Positions 1-7,455 of a stretch of DNA of 8,921 bases are shown one piece after another. The position numbers were made by a program, and so were the translations under genes. Where the stretch lies: contig JANNAV010000128.1 in the NCBI GenBank assembly GCA_031384695.1, positions 1 to 8,921 of the forward strand, in the 5' to 3' direction. The stretch comes from JANNAV01 sp031384695 (lineage in GTDB: Bacteria > Pseudomonadota > Alphaproteobacteria > Rhodobacterales > Rhodobacteraceae). The notes below the pieces were generated by a model that searched no databases, had not been told where the DNA came from, and worked only from the letters and a program-made list of their open reading frames with translations. Every line of letters begins with the position of its first letter. Position 1 is the stretch's first letter.

Positions 1-1671
1 GATATCCATCAGAAGATCGGTGACGGCGGCCTGCACCGAGACATCAAGGGCCGAGACCGGTTCATCCGCCACCACCACCTTGGCACCACCGGCAAAGGCG
101 CGGGCGATGCCGACGCGCTGTTTCTGACCGCCGGAAAGCTGACGCGGCATGCGTTCGGCAAAGGCGCGCGGCAGTTTCACGAGGTCCATCAGTTCCAGCA
201 TCCGGGCTTCGCGCTCGGCATCCGATGCGCCGTATTTGAAAATCTCCAGCGCGCGGATGATCTGGCGGCCGACGGTCATCGAAGGGTTGAGGGTATCGAA
301 CGGGTTCTGGAACACCATCTGCACCGACGAGACGGTATCGGTGTTGCGCTGCTGGATTGGCGTCGATTGCACGTTTTCGTCAAACAGCATGATGGTGCCG
401 GAGGTGGCGGTCTCCAATCCCATCAGCACCTTGGCGAAGGTGGATTTGCCGCAGCCGGATTCGCCGACGATGGCGAGGGTTTCGCCTTCACGGGCCTCGA
501 ATGACAGGGTCTCATTGGCCTTGACCACTTTCTTGGCGCCGCCGCCGAAAGCGCCGCTGGAGACGGCATAGTATTTGCGCAGATCCTCCATCTTCAGCAC
601 CACTTTGCCGATCGGGGTTTTCGGTTTGGAGGCGCGCTTGGTGATGGGCGCGTTCCAATCTATCTCGGTCCATTTCAGGCAGCGGCTGCCGTGCCGGTCG
701 TCTTCGGGGACGGTGGACATCGCGATATCGGCGGCATCACAGCGCCCGGCCTGAAAATAATCGCAGCGCGGGCCGAAGTTGCACCCCGGTGGGCGTTCGT
801 GCGGCAAGGGGAAGTTGCCGGGAATCGACACCAGCGGGTGCGAGTTCTTGTCGGCACCCGGCAGCGGGATCGAGCGGAACAGCGCCTGAGTGTAGGGGTG
901 GCGCATCTTGTCGAACACTTCGATGACGTTGCCAGTTTCAACCGCTTCGCCGGAATACATTACGCAAAGCCGGTCGCAGGTGTCCAGGATCAGGCCGAGG
1001 TTGTGCGAGATGAACAACATCGAGGTGCCGTATTTGCGGCCCAGTTCCTTGACCAGATCGACGATGCCGGCCTCGACCGTCACATCAAGGGCGGTGGTCG
1101 GCTCATCAAGGATCAGCAGGGCGGGTTTCGACATCAGCGCCATGGCGATGACGATGCGCTGTTGCTGGCCACCCGAAAGCTGGTGCGGATAGGCGTTGAT
1201 GATGCGGTCGGGGTCGGGCAGGCGGACGTCGGCGACGATCTGGCGGGCCAGCGCCCACGCCTCGGCTTTTGGCATGTTCTGGTGAATCATCGGCACTTCG
1301 GCCAGTTGCGCGCCGATCTTCATCGCCGGGTTCAGCGAGGCCATCGGTTCCTGATAGATCATCGCAATCTCCGAGCCACGGATGACGCGCAGTTCTTCCT
1401 CGGTCATGTGCGTCAGGTCGCGGCCCTTGAACTTGATCGTGCCGCCGACGATGCGGCCGTTCTTGCCCAGATCGCGCATCACCGCGAGGGCGACGGTGGA
1501 TTTGCCGCAACCGGATTCGCCCACGAGGCCCATCGATTCGCCCTGCATCACGGCGCAGGAGAAATCCATCACGGCAGGTATTTCACGCAGACGGGTGAAA
1601 AACGAAATCGAGAGATTCGAGATTTCGAGGATCGGCTTGGAGGGATCCCAGGGGGCGGATGCATCGGACAT
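1..1671 (-). CDS. Fused two-domain ABC transporter ATPase (DppD-DppF-like), 3' end missing
   Basis: This is the energy-coupling ATPase of an Opp/Dpp-type importer, with both nucleotide-binding domains in one chain acting at the cytoplasmic face. The visible 557 codons show domain 1 with Walker A GESGCGKS (51-58, K57), signature LSGGQ (165-169) and Walker B LILDEP (186-191). It is followed by the Opp/Dpp C-terminal segment, with RHPY near 257-260 and PPGCNFGPRC (294-303). Domain 2 has Walker A GESGCGKS with K409, LSGGQ from 512, and Walker B ADEP with D536 and E537. The frame is open to base 1, so the distal end of domain 2 and any second C-terminal segment lie outside the window. The ATG at 1671 is chosen for its GAGG six bases upstream and because the protein then starts just before domain 1. 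It lies 55 bases after the DppC-type permease stop, as the last visible gene of the operon. Such fusions are known in Opp/Dpp systems. The substrate is unknown. Confidence 0.95.
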   Translation of the reverse strand, partial: MSDASAPWDPSKPILEISNLSISFFTRLREIPAVMDFSCAVMQGESMGLVGESGCGKSTVALAVMRDLGKNGRIVGGTIKFKGRDLTHMTEEELRVIRGSEIAMIYQEPMASLNPAMKIGAQLAEVPMIHQNMPKAEAWALARQIVADVRLPDPDRIINAYPHQLSGGQQQRIVIAMALMSKPALLILDEPTTALDVTVEAGIVDLVKELGRKYGTSMLFISHNLGLILDTCDRLCVMYSGEAVETGNVIEVFDKMRHPYTQALFRSIPLPGADKNSHPLVSIPGNFPLPHERPPGCNFGPRCDYFQAGRCDAADIAMSTVPEDDRHGSRCLKWTEIDWNAPITKRASKPKTPIGKVVLKMEDLRKYYAVSSGAFGGGAKKVVKANETLSFEAREGETLAIVGESGCGKSTFAKVLMGLETATSGTIMLFDENVQSTPIQQRNTDTVSSVQMVFQNPFDTLNPSMTVGRQIIRALEIFKYGASDAEREARMLELMDLVKLPRAFAERMPRQLSGGQKQRVGIARAFAGGAKVVVADEPVSALDVSVQAAVTDLLMDI

Positions 1672-1726
1672 GGCGGCCTCGTTTCATTGGGAGAGGGCTA
1701 TAGGGATGGAGCGTGCCGGAGGGGGT

Positions 1727-3310
1727 TCAATCCCTCAGGCTTTCTTCGCGCAAGCCGTCGGCCAGCAGGTTGAGGCCGAGAACGAGGCTCATCAAGGCCA
1801 GCGCCGGGGCAAGGGCGGGGTGGGGGAAGATCGACAGCAGTTTGCGGCCATCGTCGATGGTGGAACCCCAGTCGGGGGATTCCGGGCTGACGCCGAGGCC
1901 GAAGAAGCCGAGGGTTCCCAAGAGGATGGTGGTATAGCCGATGCGCAGGCAGAAATCGACGATCAGCGGGCCGCGCGCGTTGGGCAGAATCTCCCACAGC
2001 ATGATGTACCAGGGGCTCTCGCCGCGCGTCTGGCCCGCCGCCACATAATCGCGGGCTTTGAGATCCATCACGATGCCGCGCACGATGCGGAACACGGTGG
2101 GGGCGTTGACGAACACCACCGAGACGAAGACGTTGAGCAGGTTCGGCTCCATCGACCAGAAGCCGGTTGGATCGAGGTTGAAAGCAAGGCCGGAGTAGGC
2201 CCAGAGGCCGATCAGCAACGTGATGCCGACATAGAGGTTGCGGCGTGGCGGGTTGGTGAAGTAGCGCGAGTTCAGCAGCACGCAGAGGAAGATGATCGGG
2301 AACAGGAACAGCACGGCGGCGAGGTAGATCGGGATGCCGGTGTCGCGGATCTCGGGTGTCACCAGCAGGTAGAACAGCAGGATCACCGGGAAGGCGAGCA
2401 CCAGGTTGGCGATGAACGACAGGGCGGTATCGAACTTGCCGCCGAAATAGCCTGCGGGCAGGCCAAGCGTGATGCCCACCATGAAGGCGAAGAGGGTGGC
2501 GGCGGGGGCAATTTGCAGAACACGCCGCGCGCCCATCACCATACGCGAGAACACATCCCGCGCCAGATGGTCGCCGCCGAGCAGGAAGTAGAGGTATTGG
2601 CCGGGGGCGGGATCGACCAGCGGCGTGCCGGGCAGGGGGTTTTTCACCCGGCCGATCGGGCTGATCGGATCATGGGTGATGATGATATCGGCGAAAACAG
2701 CGGTGAACACCCAGAACATCACCAGCGCGAAGCCGAGCATGCCGACGGTGCTGTCGAACAGTTTGCCGTAGAGGCCGAGTTTGCGTTTGTAGCGGATGGA
2801 GAGGGCGAAGGTGACGACGAGGGCGATCCACACCGGCAGGAAGCGCAGGACCACCGAGGCGAGGATGCCCCGCTCGGCCTCGGTGTTGAAGATCAGAGTG
2901 GCGGCCAGCCAGAGCACGGCGATGGCGGCAAGGGCGCGCCACAGGAGGCGCATCATCCGGGCGAGCAGGCGGGGGGCGTCATTCAGCGATTGGCGCAGGA
3001 TCCAGCTTGTCAGGGCGGCGAACAAGCCGAAGGCCACCAGCACGGCGGCGATGCGCAGCAGCGTGGTCAGCACCGATTCGTAGTTCACCCCGGCACCACC
3101 CTTGAGAAACAGGAACACCAGAATGAAAAACGAGATGAACAGGAACGCCATCGACAAAAAGCCGGTGCGCAACAGCGCAGTCTGGCCGTTGCCGCTGGCG
3201 AAACTGAGCAGGCCGTTGGTCAGCGCCACCATGACCATCATCGCGATCAGGGCCGAAACCGGGGTGGTCAGGGTGCTGCCGTAGCTGCCGAACCAGGAGA
3301 GAGTTTCCAT
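1727..3310 (-). CDS. DppC-type ABC transporter permease, enlarged (527 aa)
   Basis: This is an inner-membrane permease subunit of an Opp/Dpp-type importer. The family core is clear: a transmembrane segment near 187-212, the motif LGGDHLARDVFSR (244-256, family form LGTDxxGRDVxSR), and an EAA-type ATPase-docking loop DYVAAGQTRGESPWYIMLWEILPN split around 421-444. The ending is typical: FFGLGVSPESPDWG (469-482) and NLLADGLRE (514-522). DppC-type proteins are usually about 280-320 residues, so this one is far longer. Two additions explain it. About 185 N-terminal residues contain roughly five hydrophobic segments (near 17-36, 49-70, 84-103, 122-141 and 152-171). A second extra hydrophobic stretch lies at about 320-400, before the EAA loop. 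The start sits 12 bases after the DppB-type stop, and the likely ribosome site (AAGG) overlaps that stop codon, suggesting translational coupling. The role is sure; the function of the extra membrane segments is unknown. Confidence 0.93.
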   Translation of the reverse strand: METLSWFGSYGSTLTTPVSALIAMMVMVALTNGLLSFASGNGQTALLRTGFLSMAFLFISFFILVFLFLKGGAGVNYESVLTTLLRIAAVLVAFGLFAALTSWILRQSLNDAPRLLARMMRLLWRALAAIAVLWLAATLIFNTEAERGILASVVLRFLPVWIALVVTFALSIRYKRKLGLYGKLFDSTVGMLGFALVMFWVFTAVFADIIITHDPISPIGRVKNPLPGTPLVDPAPGQYLYFLLGGDHLARDVFSRMVMGARRVLQIAPAATLFAFMVGITLGLPAGYFGGKFDTALSFIANLVLAFPVILLFYLLVTPEIRDTGIPIYLAAVLFLFPIIFLCVLLNSRYFTNPPRRNLYVGITLLIGLWAYSGLAFNLDPTGFWSMEPNLLNVFVSVVFVNAPTVFRIVRGIVMDLKARDYVAAGQTRGESPWYIMLWEILPNARGPLIVDFCLRIGYTTILLGTLGFFGLGVSPESPDWGSTIDDGRKLLSIFPHPALAPALALMSLVLGLNLLADGLREESLRD

Positions 3311-3322
3311 AGGAATGCTACC

Positions 3323-4408
3323 TTATGCCAGCCGGATACGGGGATTGAGGAACACATAGCCGATGTCGGAGATCAGCTGTGTCACGAGGACAACCAGAAC
3401 GGCTATCACCGAGCAGCCGAGCAGCAACTCGATGTCGTTGTTGCCGGCAGCCTGCACCAGTGTCCAGCCGAAGCCCTTGTAGTTGAACAGCGTCTCGACA
3501 ATCACCACGCCGTTCAAAAGCCAGGGGAATTGCAGCATGATCACGGTGAAGGGGGCTATCAGCGCATTGCGGAGCGCGTGGCGCAGCACCACCTCGCGAA
3601 AGCCCACGCCTTTCAGGCGGGCGGTGCGGATGTATTGCTGGGTCATCACCTCGGTCATCGAGGCGCGGGTCATCCGGGCGATGTAGCCGATGCCGTAAAG
3701 GGCGATGGTCAGCACCGGCAGGGCGAAGTTCCAGAAGGTGATATCGTCCATCGCCGAGGTGGCGGTGCCAAAAAACAGCGTCTTGCCTTCGATCAGGCCC
3801 CAAGAGGCGAGCATCGGCGAGATGCCGATCTGGGCGGAAGCGAACAGCGTCACCAGGATAACGCCCGAGACGTATTCCGGGGTGGCGGTGGAGGCGATGG
3901 CAAAGCTGGACAGCACCCGGTCGGTGCGGGAGCCTTCGCGCATGCCCGAGATGACGCCGAGGATCAGCGAGGTTGGCACCATCACCAGCATCACCGCCAG
4001 CATCAGCCAGCTGGTGGCACCGAGGCCCTTGCCAACTTGTGACAGGACCGGCACCTTGAATTGGGTGGAAAAGCCCCAGTCGCCTTGCAGCACGCCGCAA
4101 TAGCGGGGGGCATCTTCGGCGGTGACGCCCGCGTCGATACAGCGGCCGCGCGTCACACCTTTGTCATCGGTGATCCGCCAGCCGGGGGCGATGCCCAGCC
4201 ATTGGCTGTAGCGCCCGATGACCGAACCGGAATGGCCGTTCTGGACCACCCAGTTCGCCACCGATTCGTCCGTCATGCGGATCGAGCCTTCGGAACGGGC
4301 AAGTTTTTCAAGATTGGGGGGGAGGTTGGTAAGGTAGAACACGATGAAAGTCAGGGCGAGTGCAGTGAGGAGCATGACCCCCAACCGACGCAGAACGAAT
4401 TTTAGCAT
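3323..4408 (-). CDS. DppB-type ABC transporter permease (361 aa)
   Basis: This is the inner-membrane partner permease of the importer. The N-terminus (MLKFVLRRLGVMLLTALALTF) is the usual DppB start, with a first membrane helix at about 10-28. The family motif GDWGFS lies at 109-114. The ATPase-docking loop is at about 258-286 (QYIRTARLKGVGF, then REVVLRHALRNALIAP), and the protein ends LNPRIRLA, as DppB-type proteins commonly do (DPR-like ending). Between helix 1 and GDWGFS is a longer predicted periplasmic stretch than usual (about 30-108) with the only two cysteines of that region, C90 and C104, which could form a disulfide. The gene starts 113 bases after the binding-protein stop. A G-run (GGGGGGAT) about nine bases upstream is the likely ribosome site. 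It precedes the DppC-type gene by only 12 bases. The family call is firm and the substrate unknown. Confidence 0.95.
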   Translation of the reverse strand: MLKFVLRRLGVMLLTALALTFIVFYLTNLPPNLEKLARSEGSIRMTDESVANWVVQNGHSGSVIGRYSQWLGIAPGWRITDDKGVTRGRCIDAGVTAEDAPRYCGVLQGDWGFSTQFKVPVLSQVGKGLGATSWLMLAVMLVMVPTSLILGVISGMREGSRTDRVLSSFAIASTATPEYVSGVILVTLFASAQIGISPMLASWGLIEGKTLFFGTATSAMDDITFWNFALPVLTIALYGIGYIARMTRASMTEVMTQQYIRTARLKGVGFREVVLRHALRNALIAPFTVIMLQFPWLLNGVVIVETLFNYKGFGWTLVQAAGNNDIELLLGCSVIAVLVVLVTQLISDIGYVFLNPRIRLA

Positions 4409-4475
4409 GAACTCTATCCCCCCAGGACAAGCGAATAAGCGCCAGTGGCGCGATGGCCACCAGAGATCCGGGTGT

Positions 4476-4502
4476 GGGACGCGCCTGTGAGCGGCGCGTC
4501 CC
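4476..4502 (-). terminator. Perfect 10-bp intercistronic hairpin after the binding-protein gene
   Basis: GGGACGCGCC (4476-4485) and GGCGCGTCCC (4493-4502) are exact reverse complements around a 7-base loop. In the operon's direction the hairpin begins about 20 bases after the binding-protein stop. No T-run follows it, so it is not a canonical intrinsic terminator. By analogy with other binding-protein/permease operons it may protect the upstream mRNA from 3' decay or act as a leaky terminator, giving more binding protein than permease. The stem is seen directly; the role is inferred. Confidence 0.7.
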
Positions 4503-4509
4503 GGTTAGA

Positions 4510-4523
4510 AATCCCGAAGGATT
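4510..4523 (-). other. Small UUCG-loop hairpin overlapping the binding-protein stop codon
   Basis: On the minus strand AATCC pairs with GGATT around TTCG, giving a 5-bp stem closed by C-G around a UUCG loop, a very stable RNA tetraloop. The 5' arm includes the last two bases of the TAA stop codon (4522-4524). It lies directly before the 10-bp hairpin at 4476-4502, so two stem-loops stand in tandem at the 3' end of the binding-protein cistron. Confidence 0.55.
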
Positions 4524-6213
4524 ATGCCAGCGACCACTTGTAGTGGTGATGCTCGAACGACGGGTGCTGTTCGGCGCCAACCACGTTTTCCTTGGCGTGG
4601 CGATAGAGCGAGCGCCAGAACGGCTGCACGATGAAGGCTTCGTCCTGCATGATGGTTTCCAGACGGACCATCACTTCGCGGCGCTTGTCCGCGTCGGCAA
4701 GCGCCAGGGCTTCGGTCATGGCCGCATCAAACTCGGGGCTGGCCATGGCGGTTTCGTTCCACGAACCGGTTGAGGTGTAGGCAAGGCTCATGTTCTGCAC
4801 GGCCAGCGGACGGTGGTTCCAGGTGGTCGAGGAGAACGGGAACTTCTGCCAGTCATTCCAGAAGGTGGAACCGGGCTGAACCGTCCGCTTAACGTTGACG
4901 CCGGCGTCGCGCAGCTGGTTGGCGACGGCGTCGGTGGTGGCGGCTTCCCAACCGTCATCGAGGGAGATGATCTCGAACTCGGTGTCGGCGGTGAAGCCTG
5001 CGGCGAGGATCGCAGGTGCGGCGCGGGTTTTGTCCATCACCTGCGCGGGCAGCGGTGCATACTCGGGGTGAACCGGGCAGGCGTGGTGGTTTTCGGCGGT
5101 CTTGCCGAGGCCGTTATAGCCCAGCTCCAGCACCACGTTCAGATCGCAGGCCGCGACGAAAGCCTGACGCATCGCCTTGTCCTTGTAGAGATCCGAGGCC
5201 TGATTCATCCGCACCACGATGGTGGAGGCGGTGACGGCTTCGTATTTCTTCCAGCCGAGGCCATCCATGATGCCGATGAAATCGCCGTTGGATTCGTAGT
5301 TCATGTCGATCTCGTCGGAACCGGCGAGGGCGACCATGGCCGAGGGATCGGTGCCGAAGTCGATGTAGTGAACTTCGTCAAGCGGGGCTGTGCCACCCCA
5401 CCAGGTGTGGTTCGGCGCGCGCACCAGGATGGCGCGCTGGCCAACCGAAACCTCGGACGGGAAGTAGGGGCCGGTGCCGATCGGGTTGGTCGAGGGATCC
5501 TGACCATCGGCGAGGCTGGCGTGGACCACGGCCGAAGGATAGTCGGCAAGGTTCGGCACCACGGCGATGTCGGAGACCGACATCATCAGCTTGACGGTCG
5601 ACTCGTCGACCTTGACCACCGCGCCGTCGCGCAGTTTGGAGACCATGACGGGCGCGCCCGCATCGTCGACCTTGGCAACACCGGCTTCGTCGAGCGCGGG
5701 AACCATTTCCGACAGGCCGGCAAACCGCGATGCCATGGCGTTGCCTTCGACCGAGCCATCGGTCCAGCGGGCGAACATGCGCACCACGTCATCGGCGGTG
5801 AAAGGATCGCCGTTGTTCCAGGTGACGCCCGGACGCACCTTGAGGGTGTATTGGGTGGCGTCGGCGCTGGCTTCCCAGCTTTCCAGCAGGCGGCCTTCAA
5901 AGCTGCCATCGGGGTTGTACTGGATCAGGTATTCCAGCCAGCCGCGATAGATGTTGGCGATATGCGGCCAATCGGCGGTGCGCGGGTCTTTCTGAGCCTT
6001 GACTTCCATGGCGACGCGCAGGATGCCACCGGTTTTGGCCTCCTGAGCGGCGGCGGGGGCTTGCAGGCCGATCAGGCCGTAGGCGGCAGTGGCCGTCACG
6101 CCCAGAGCGGTGGTGCGCACGAGAAACTCGCGGCGGTCAAGCGTGCCGTCGTGGTATTCGGCAGCATACATGGTGGCTGCAGGATGCAGTGCAGCTTTTG
6201 CATTCTTGGTCAT
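4522..6213 (-). CDS. Tat-exported family 5 solute-binding protein (peptide/nickel type, DppA-like), 563 aa
   Basis: This is the periplasmic receptor of the importer: it would bind the solute and deliver it to the two permeases. The N-terminus has a twin-arginine signal, DRREFL (26-31), followed by a hydrophobic stretch (about 36-52) and an AAA|Q cleavage site near 56/57. Family 5 features follow: GGILRVAME (62-70), LKVRPGVTWNNGDPFTADDVV (split across 124-144), and NPIGTGPY (243-250). The segment KAMRQAFVAACD (346-357) is the usual 'residues that become reactants' region of the family. The ATG at 6213 is preferred to an in-frame ATG at 6273 because AGGGAG lies six bases upstream of it and nothing similar precedes the other. 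Histidine-rich spots, HHACPVH (376-382) and HHHYKW (555-560), are notable. The ligand (peptide, metal chelate, opine, sugar) cannot be told from sequence alone. It is the first gene of the operon. Confidence 0.95.
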   Translation of the reverse strand: MTKNAKAALHPAATMYAAEYHDGTLDRREFLVRTTALGVTATAAYGLIGLQAPAAAQEAKTGGILRVAMEVKAQKDPRTADWPHIANIYRGWLEYLIQYNPDGSFEGRLLESWEASADATQYTLKVRPGVTWNNGDPFTADDVVRMFARWTDGSVEGNAMASRFAGLSEMVPALDEAGVAKVDDAGAPVMVSKLRDGAVVKVDESTVKLMMSVSDIAVVPNLADYPSAVVHASLADGQDPSTNPIGTGPYFPSEVSVGQRAILVRAPNHTWWGGTAPLDEVHYIDFGTDPSAMVALAGSDEIDMNYESNGDFIGIMDGLGWKKYEAVTASTIVVRMNQASDLYKDKAMRQAFVAACDLNVVLELGYNGLGKTAENHHACPVHPEYAPLPAQVMDKTRAAPAILAAGFTADTEFEIISLDDGWEAATTDAVANQLRDAGVNVKRTVQPGSTFWNDWQKFPFSSTTWNHRPLAVQNMSLAYTSTGSWNETAMASPEFDAAMTEALALADADKRREVMVRLETIMQDEAFIVQPFWRSLYRHAKENVVGAEQHPSFEHHHYKWSLA

Positions 6214-6219
6214 TGATAT

Positions 6220-6225
6220 CTCCCT
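6220..6225 (-). promoter_or_regulatory. Ribosome binding site that fixes the binding-protein start
   Basis: AGGGAG on the minus strand is spaced six bases (ATATCA) from the ATG at 6213. It supports that start over the in-frame ATG at 6273, whose upstream sequence has no purine-rich site and which would place 20 basic residues ahead of the Tat signal. Confidence 0.75.
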
Positions 6226-6243
6226 GTCAGGCCGAGGCCTTGT

Positions 6244-6274
6244 CGTTTTTTCATTCGGTCGGCGTTTTTTCATT
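6244..6274 (-). repeat. 12-bp tandem direct repeat in the operon leader
   Basis: CGTTTTTTCATT occurs exactly at 6244-6255 and 6263-6274 (plus-strand reading), a 19-base period. On the coding strand this is AATGAAAAAACG twice, ending about 30 bases before the binding-protein start codon. It may be a tandem operator or a small duplication; only the repetition itself is seen. Confidence 0.8.
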
Positions 6275-6278
6275 TTTG

Positions 6279-6308
6279 ATCGTGTCGGAGCTTTAATCGT
6301 GTCGGAGC
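6279..6308 (-). repeat. 13-bp tandem direct repeat in the operon leader
   Basis: ATCGTGTCGGAGC occurs exactly at 6279-6291 and 6296-6308 (plus-strand reading), a 17-base period. The core GTGTCGG recurs at 6312-6318. On the coding strand the unit is GCTCCGACACGAT. Directly repeated sites on one face of the helix are typical of AraC-family binding, and an AraC-family gene lies next door, so this is a candidate operator. That link is inference. Confidence 0.8.
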
Positions 6309-6423
6309 CGGGTGTCGGTTTGCGGGATGGCGCGCAACTGTCCGTCCGGCCGGCGCCATACCCTTCCCCACAAGGGGCATGAGCGGAAAAGGGCCGGGCG
6401 GCTGTTGCAAACCTCGCATTGCT

Positions 6424-6452
6424 ATTGAGTGTCTTTTTTTCCGCCGCGTCAA
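6424..6452 (-). promoter_or_regulatory. Candidate promoter of the transporter operon
   Basis: On the minus strand TTGACG (6452-6447) is followed after 17 bases by CTCAAT (6429-6424). The -35 element is close to consensus and the -10 is weak (three of six matches), as expected for a regulated promoter. It would start transcription near 6417, giving a leader of about 200 bases that contains both tandem repeat sets. An alternative promoter nearer the gene cannot be excluded. Confidence 0.4.
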
Positions 6453-6625
6453 CGGTTGGATTCGCCCCCTGAGGGTACGTTTACGACATATTGGTGACGG
6501 ATCGGGCAGCGCGCGAAGCCGTGGCGCGGCGATGCCGCTTGTCGCGATTGGCGGACGGGATTCCGTCAAGGCGGACGAATCGCTGCGTTGGTCGTGGCGC
6601 AGGGCGGTTGGGTGCCGGGCGACGG

Positions 6626-7423
6626 CTATTGTGTACGACGGAATACCGTGGGGGACACGCCGGTGACGTGCTGAAACGCGCGGGTGAAATAGGCGGCGGA
6701 GGCGAAGCCGAGGCTTTGGCCGATCTGGCCCACCGGCAGTTTGGTTTCGGCCAGCAGGCGGCGGGCCTCGAAGATGCGGCGGTCGGACAGAAGATCGGTG
6801 GCCGAGCGGCCGCAGGCGGCGCGGCAGCAGCGGGTCAGATGGGTGGAGGTAACGCCAAGGTGGGCTGCGATCTCGCCCACGCCATTGCCGCGGCGAAACT
6901 CGGCTTCCATCAGGGTGGTATAGCGGGCGACCAGCCGTTTGGCGGCATCGGGGCGGGGGGCCTCGGCGCTGGCGCGCATCGACTGACGCTCCAGCCAGAC
7001 GCCGAGCAGGCCGAGGTAGTGGTGCGTCGCGCGGTCATGGGCGGCGACGGAGCTGTCGATCTCGCGCTGGATGGCGTCGAGGATCACGTTCAGTTCTTGC
7101 TGGGCATGCACCTCGCGGATGCGCAGGTGCTGGGGGTGCGCGGGCAGGGTCACTGTGGTGTCTTTGCCAAAAAAAATAGCGGAACCAAACACCTGCGCGC
7201 CAACCTCAAAACCGTGCATGACGCCTGCGGGGATGAAGATGGCGTTGTGGGCGGTATAGCCACGGGTGACGCCGGCGATGGTGATGCGGCCCTGACCTTT
7301 GGTGAACCACAGGAAACACGGCTCGGACAGGGTGCGCATCGCCTCGACCCGCCAGCGGCCACCGGCGGCGAGGCGGGGGATGGCGATCATGCGGGTTTGC
7401 GGTGTGTCTTGCAGGGCGTTCAT
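6626..7423 (-). CDS. AraC-family transcriptional regulator (265 aa)
   Basis: This is a DNA-binding regulator with an N-terminal cupin-like sensing domain (about 20-85; the stretch NAIFIPAGVMHGFEV at 60-74 is typical of AraC-type cupins). Its C-terminal half has two helix-turn-helix motifs: GVGEIAAHLGVTSTHLTRCCR (split around 181-201) and PVGQIGQSLGFASAAYFTRAF (split around 230-250). The family signature then ends TGVSPTVFRR (254-263). The ATG at 7423 is preferred; an in-frame TTG at 7480 would add 19 residues but lies upstream of the best promoter candidate. No clear ribosome site precedes either, so the start is moderately uncertain. The gene reads in the same direction as the downstream ABC operon, 412 bases away, which makes it a plausible regulator of that operon. 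The effector is unknown. Confidence 0.92.
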   Translation of the reverse strand: MNALQDTPQTRMIAIPRLAAGGRWRVEAMRTLSEPCFLWFTKGQGRITIAGVTRGYTAHNAIFIPAGVMHGFEVGAQVFGSAIFFGKDTTVTLPAHPQHLRIREVHAQQELNVILDAIQREIDSSVAAHDRATHHYLGLLGVWLERQSMRASAEAPRPDAAKRLVARYTTLMEAEFRRGNGVGEIAAHLGVTSTHLTRCCRAACGRSATDLLSDRRIFEARRLLAETKLPVGQIGQSLGFASAAYFTRAFQHVTGVSPTVFRRTQ

Positions 7424-7455
7424 ATCAGGGGTGCCGGATGTTGGGACGAAGGGAC

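Larger units (their letters stand above)
6214..6625. other. Intergenic upstream region of the transporter operon (412 bp), no gene seen
   Basis: No convincing coding region is present. The stretch is bounded by the araC-type stop on one side and the binding-protein start on the other. It holds a candidate promoter (6424-6452), two sets of exact tandem direct repeats (6244-6274 and 6279-6308), and a third copy of the repeat core GTGTCGG at 6312-6318. There are minor palindromes: CCCC-ACAA-GGGG at 6366-6377 and GACGG-GATT-CCGTC at 6554-6567. The latter is a weak, T-run-free candidate for the end of the regulator transcript. Confidence 0.75.

Noticed and set aside
1382..4042. An 886-codon open frame on the plus strand
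   Set aside because: It lies opposite three well-supported transporter genes. Its translation is a low-complexity mix of H, E, Q, G and A typical of the antisense of GC-rich codons, with no recognisable motif.
6214..6273. An extended start for the binding protein at 6273
   Set aside because: It would add 20 basic residues before the Tat signal and lacks a ribosome site, whereas AGGGAG precedes the ATG at 6213.
6270..6569. A 99-codon minus-strand frame in the transporter leader
   Set aside because: There is no ribosome site or recognisable domain, and it overlaps the repeats and candidate promoter. Its P- and R-rich composition is as expected for GC-rich noncoding DNA.
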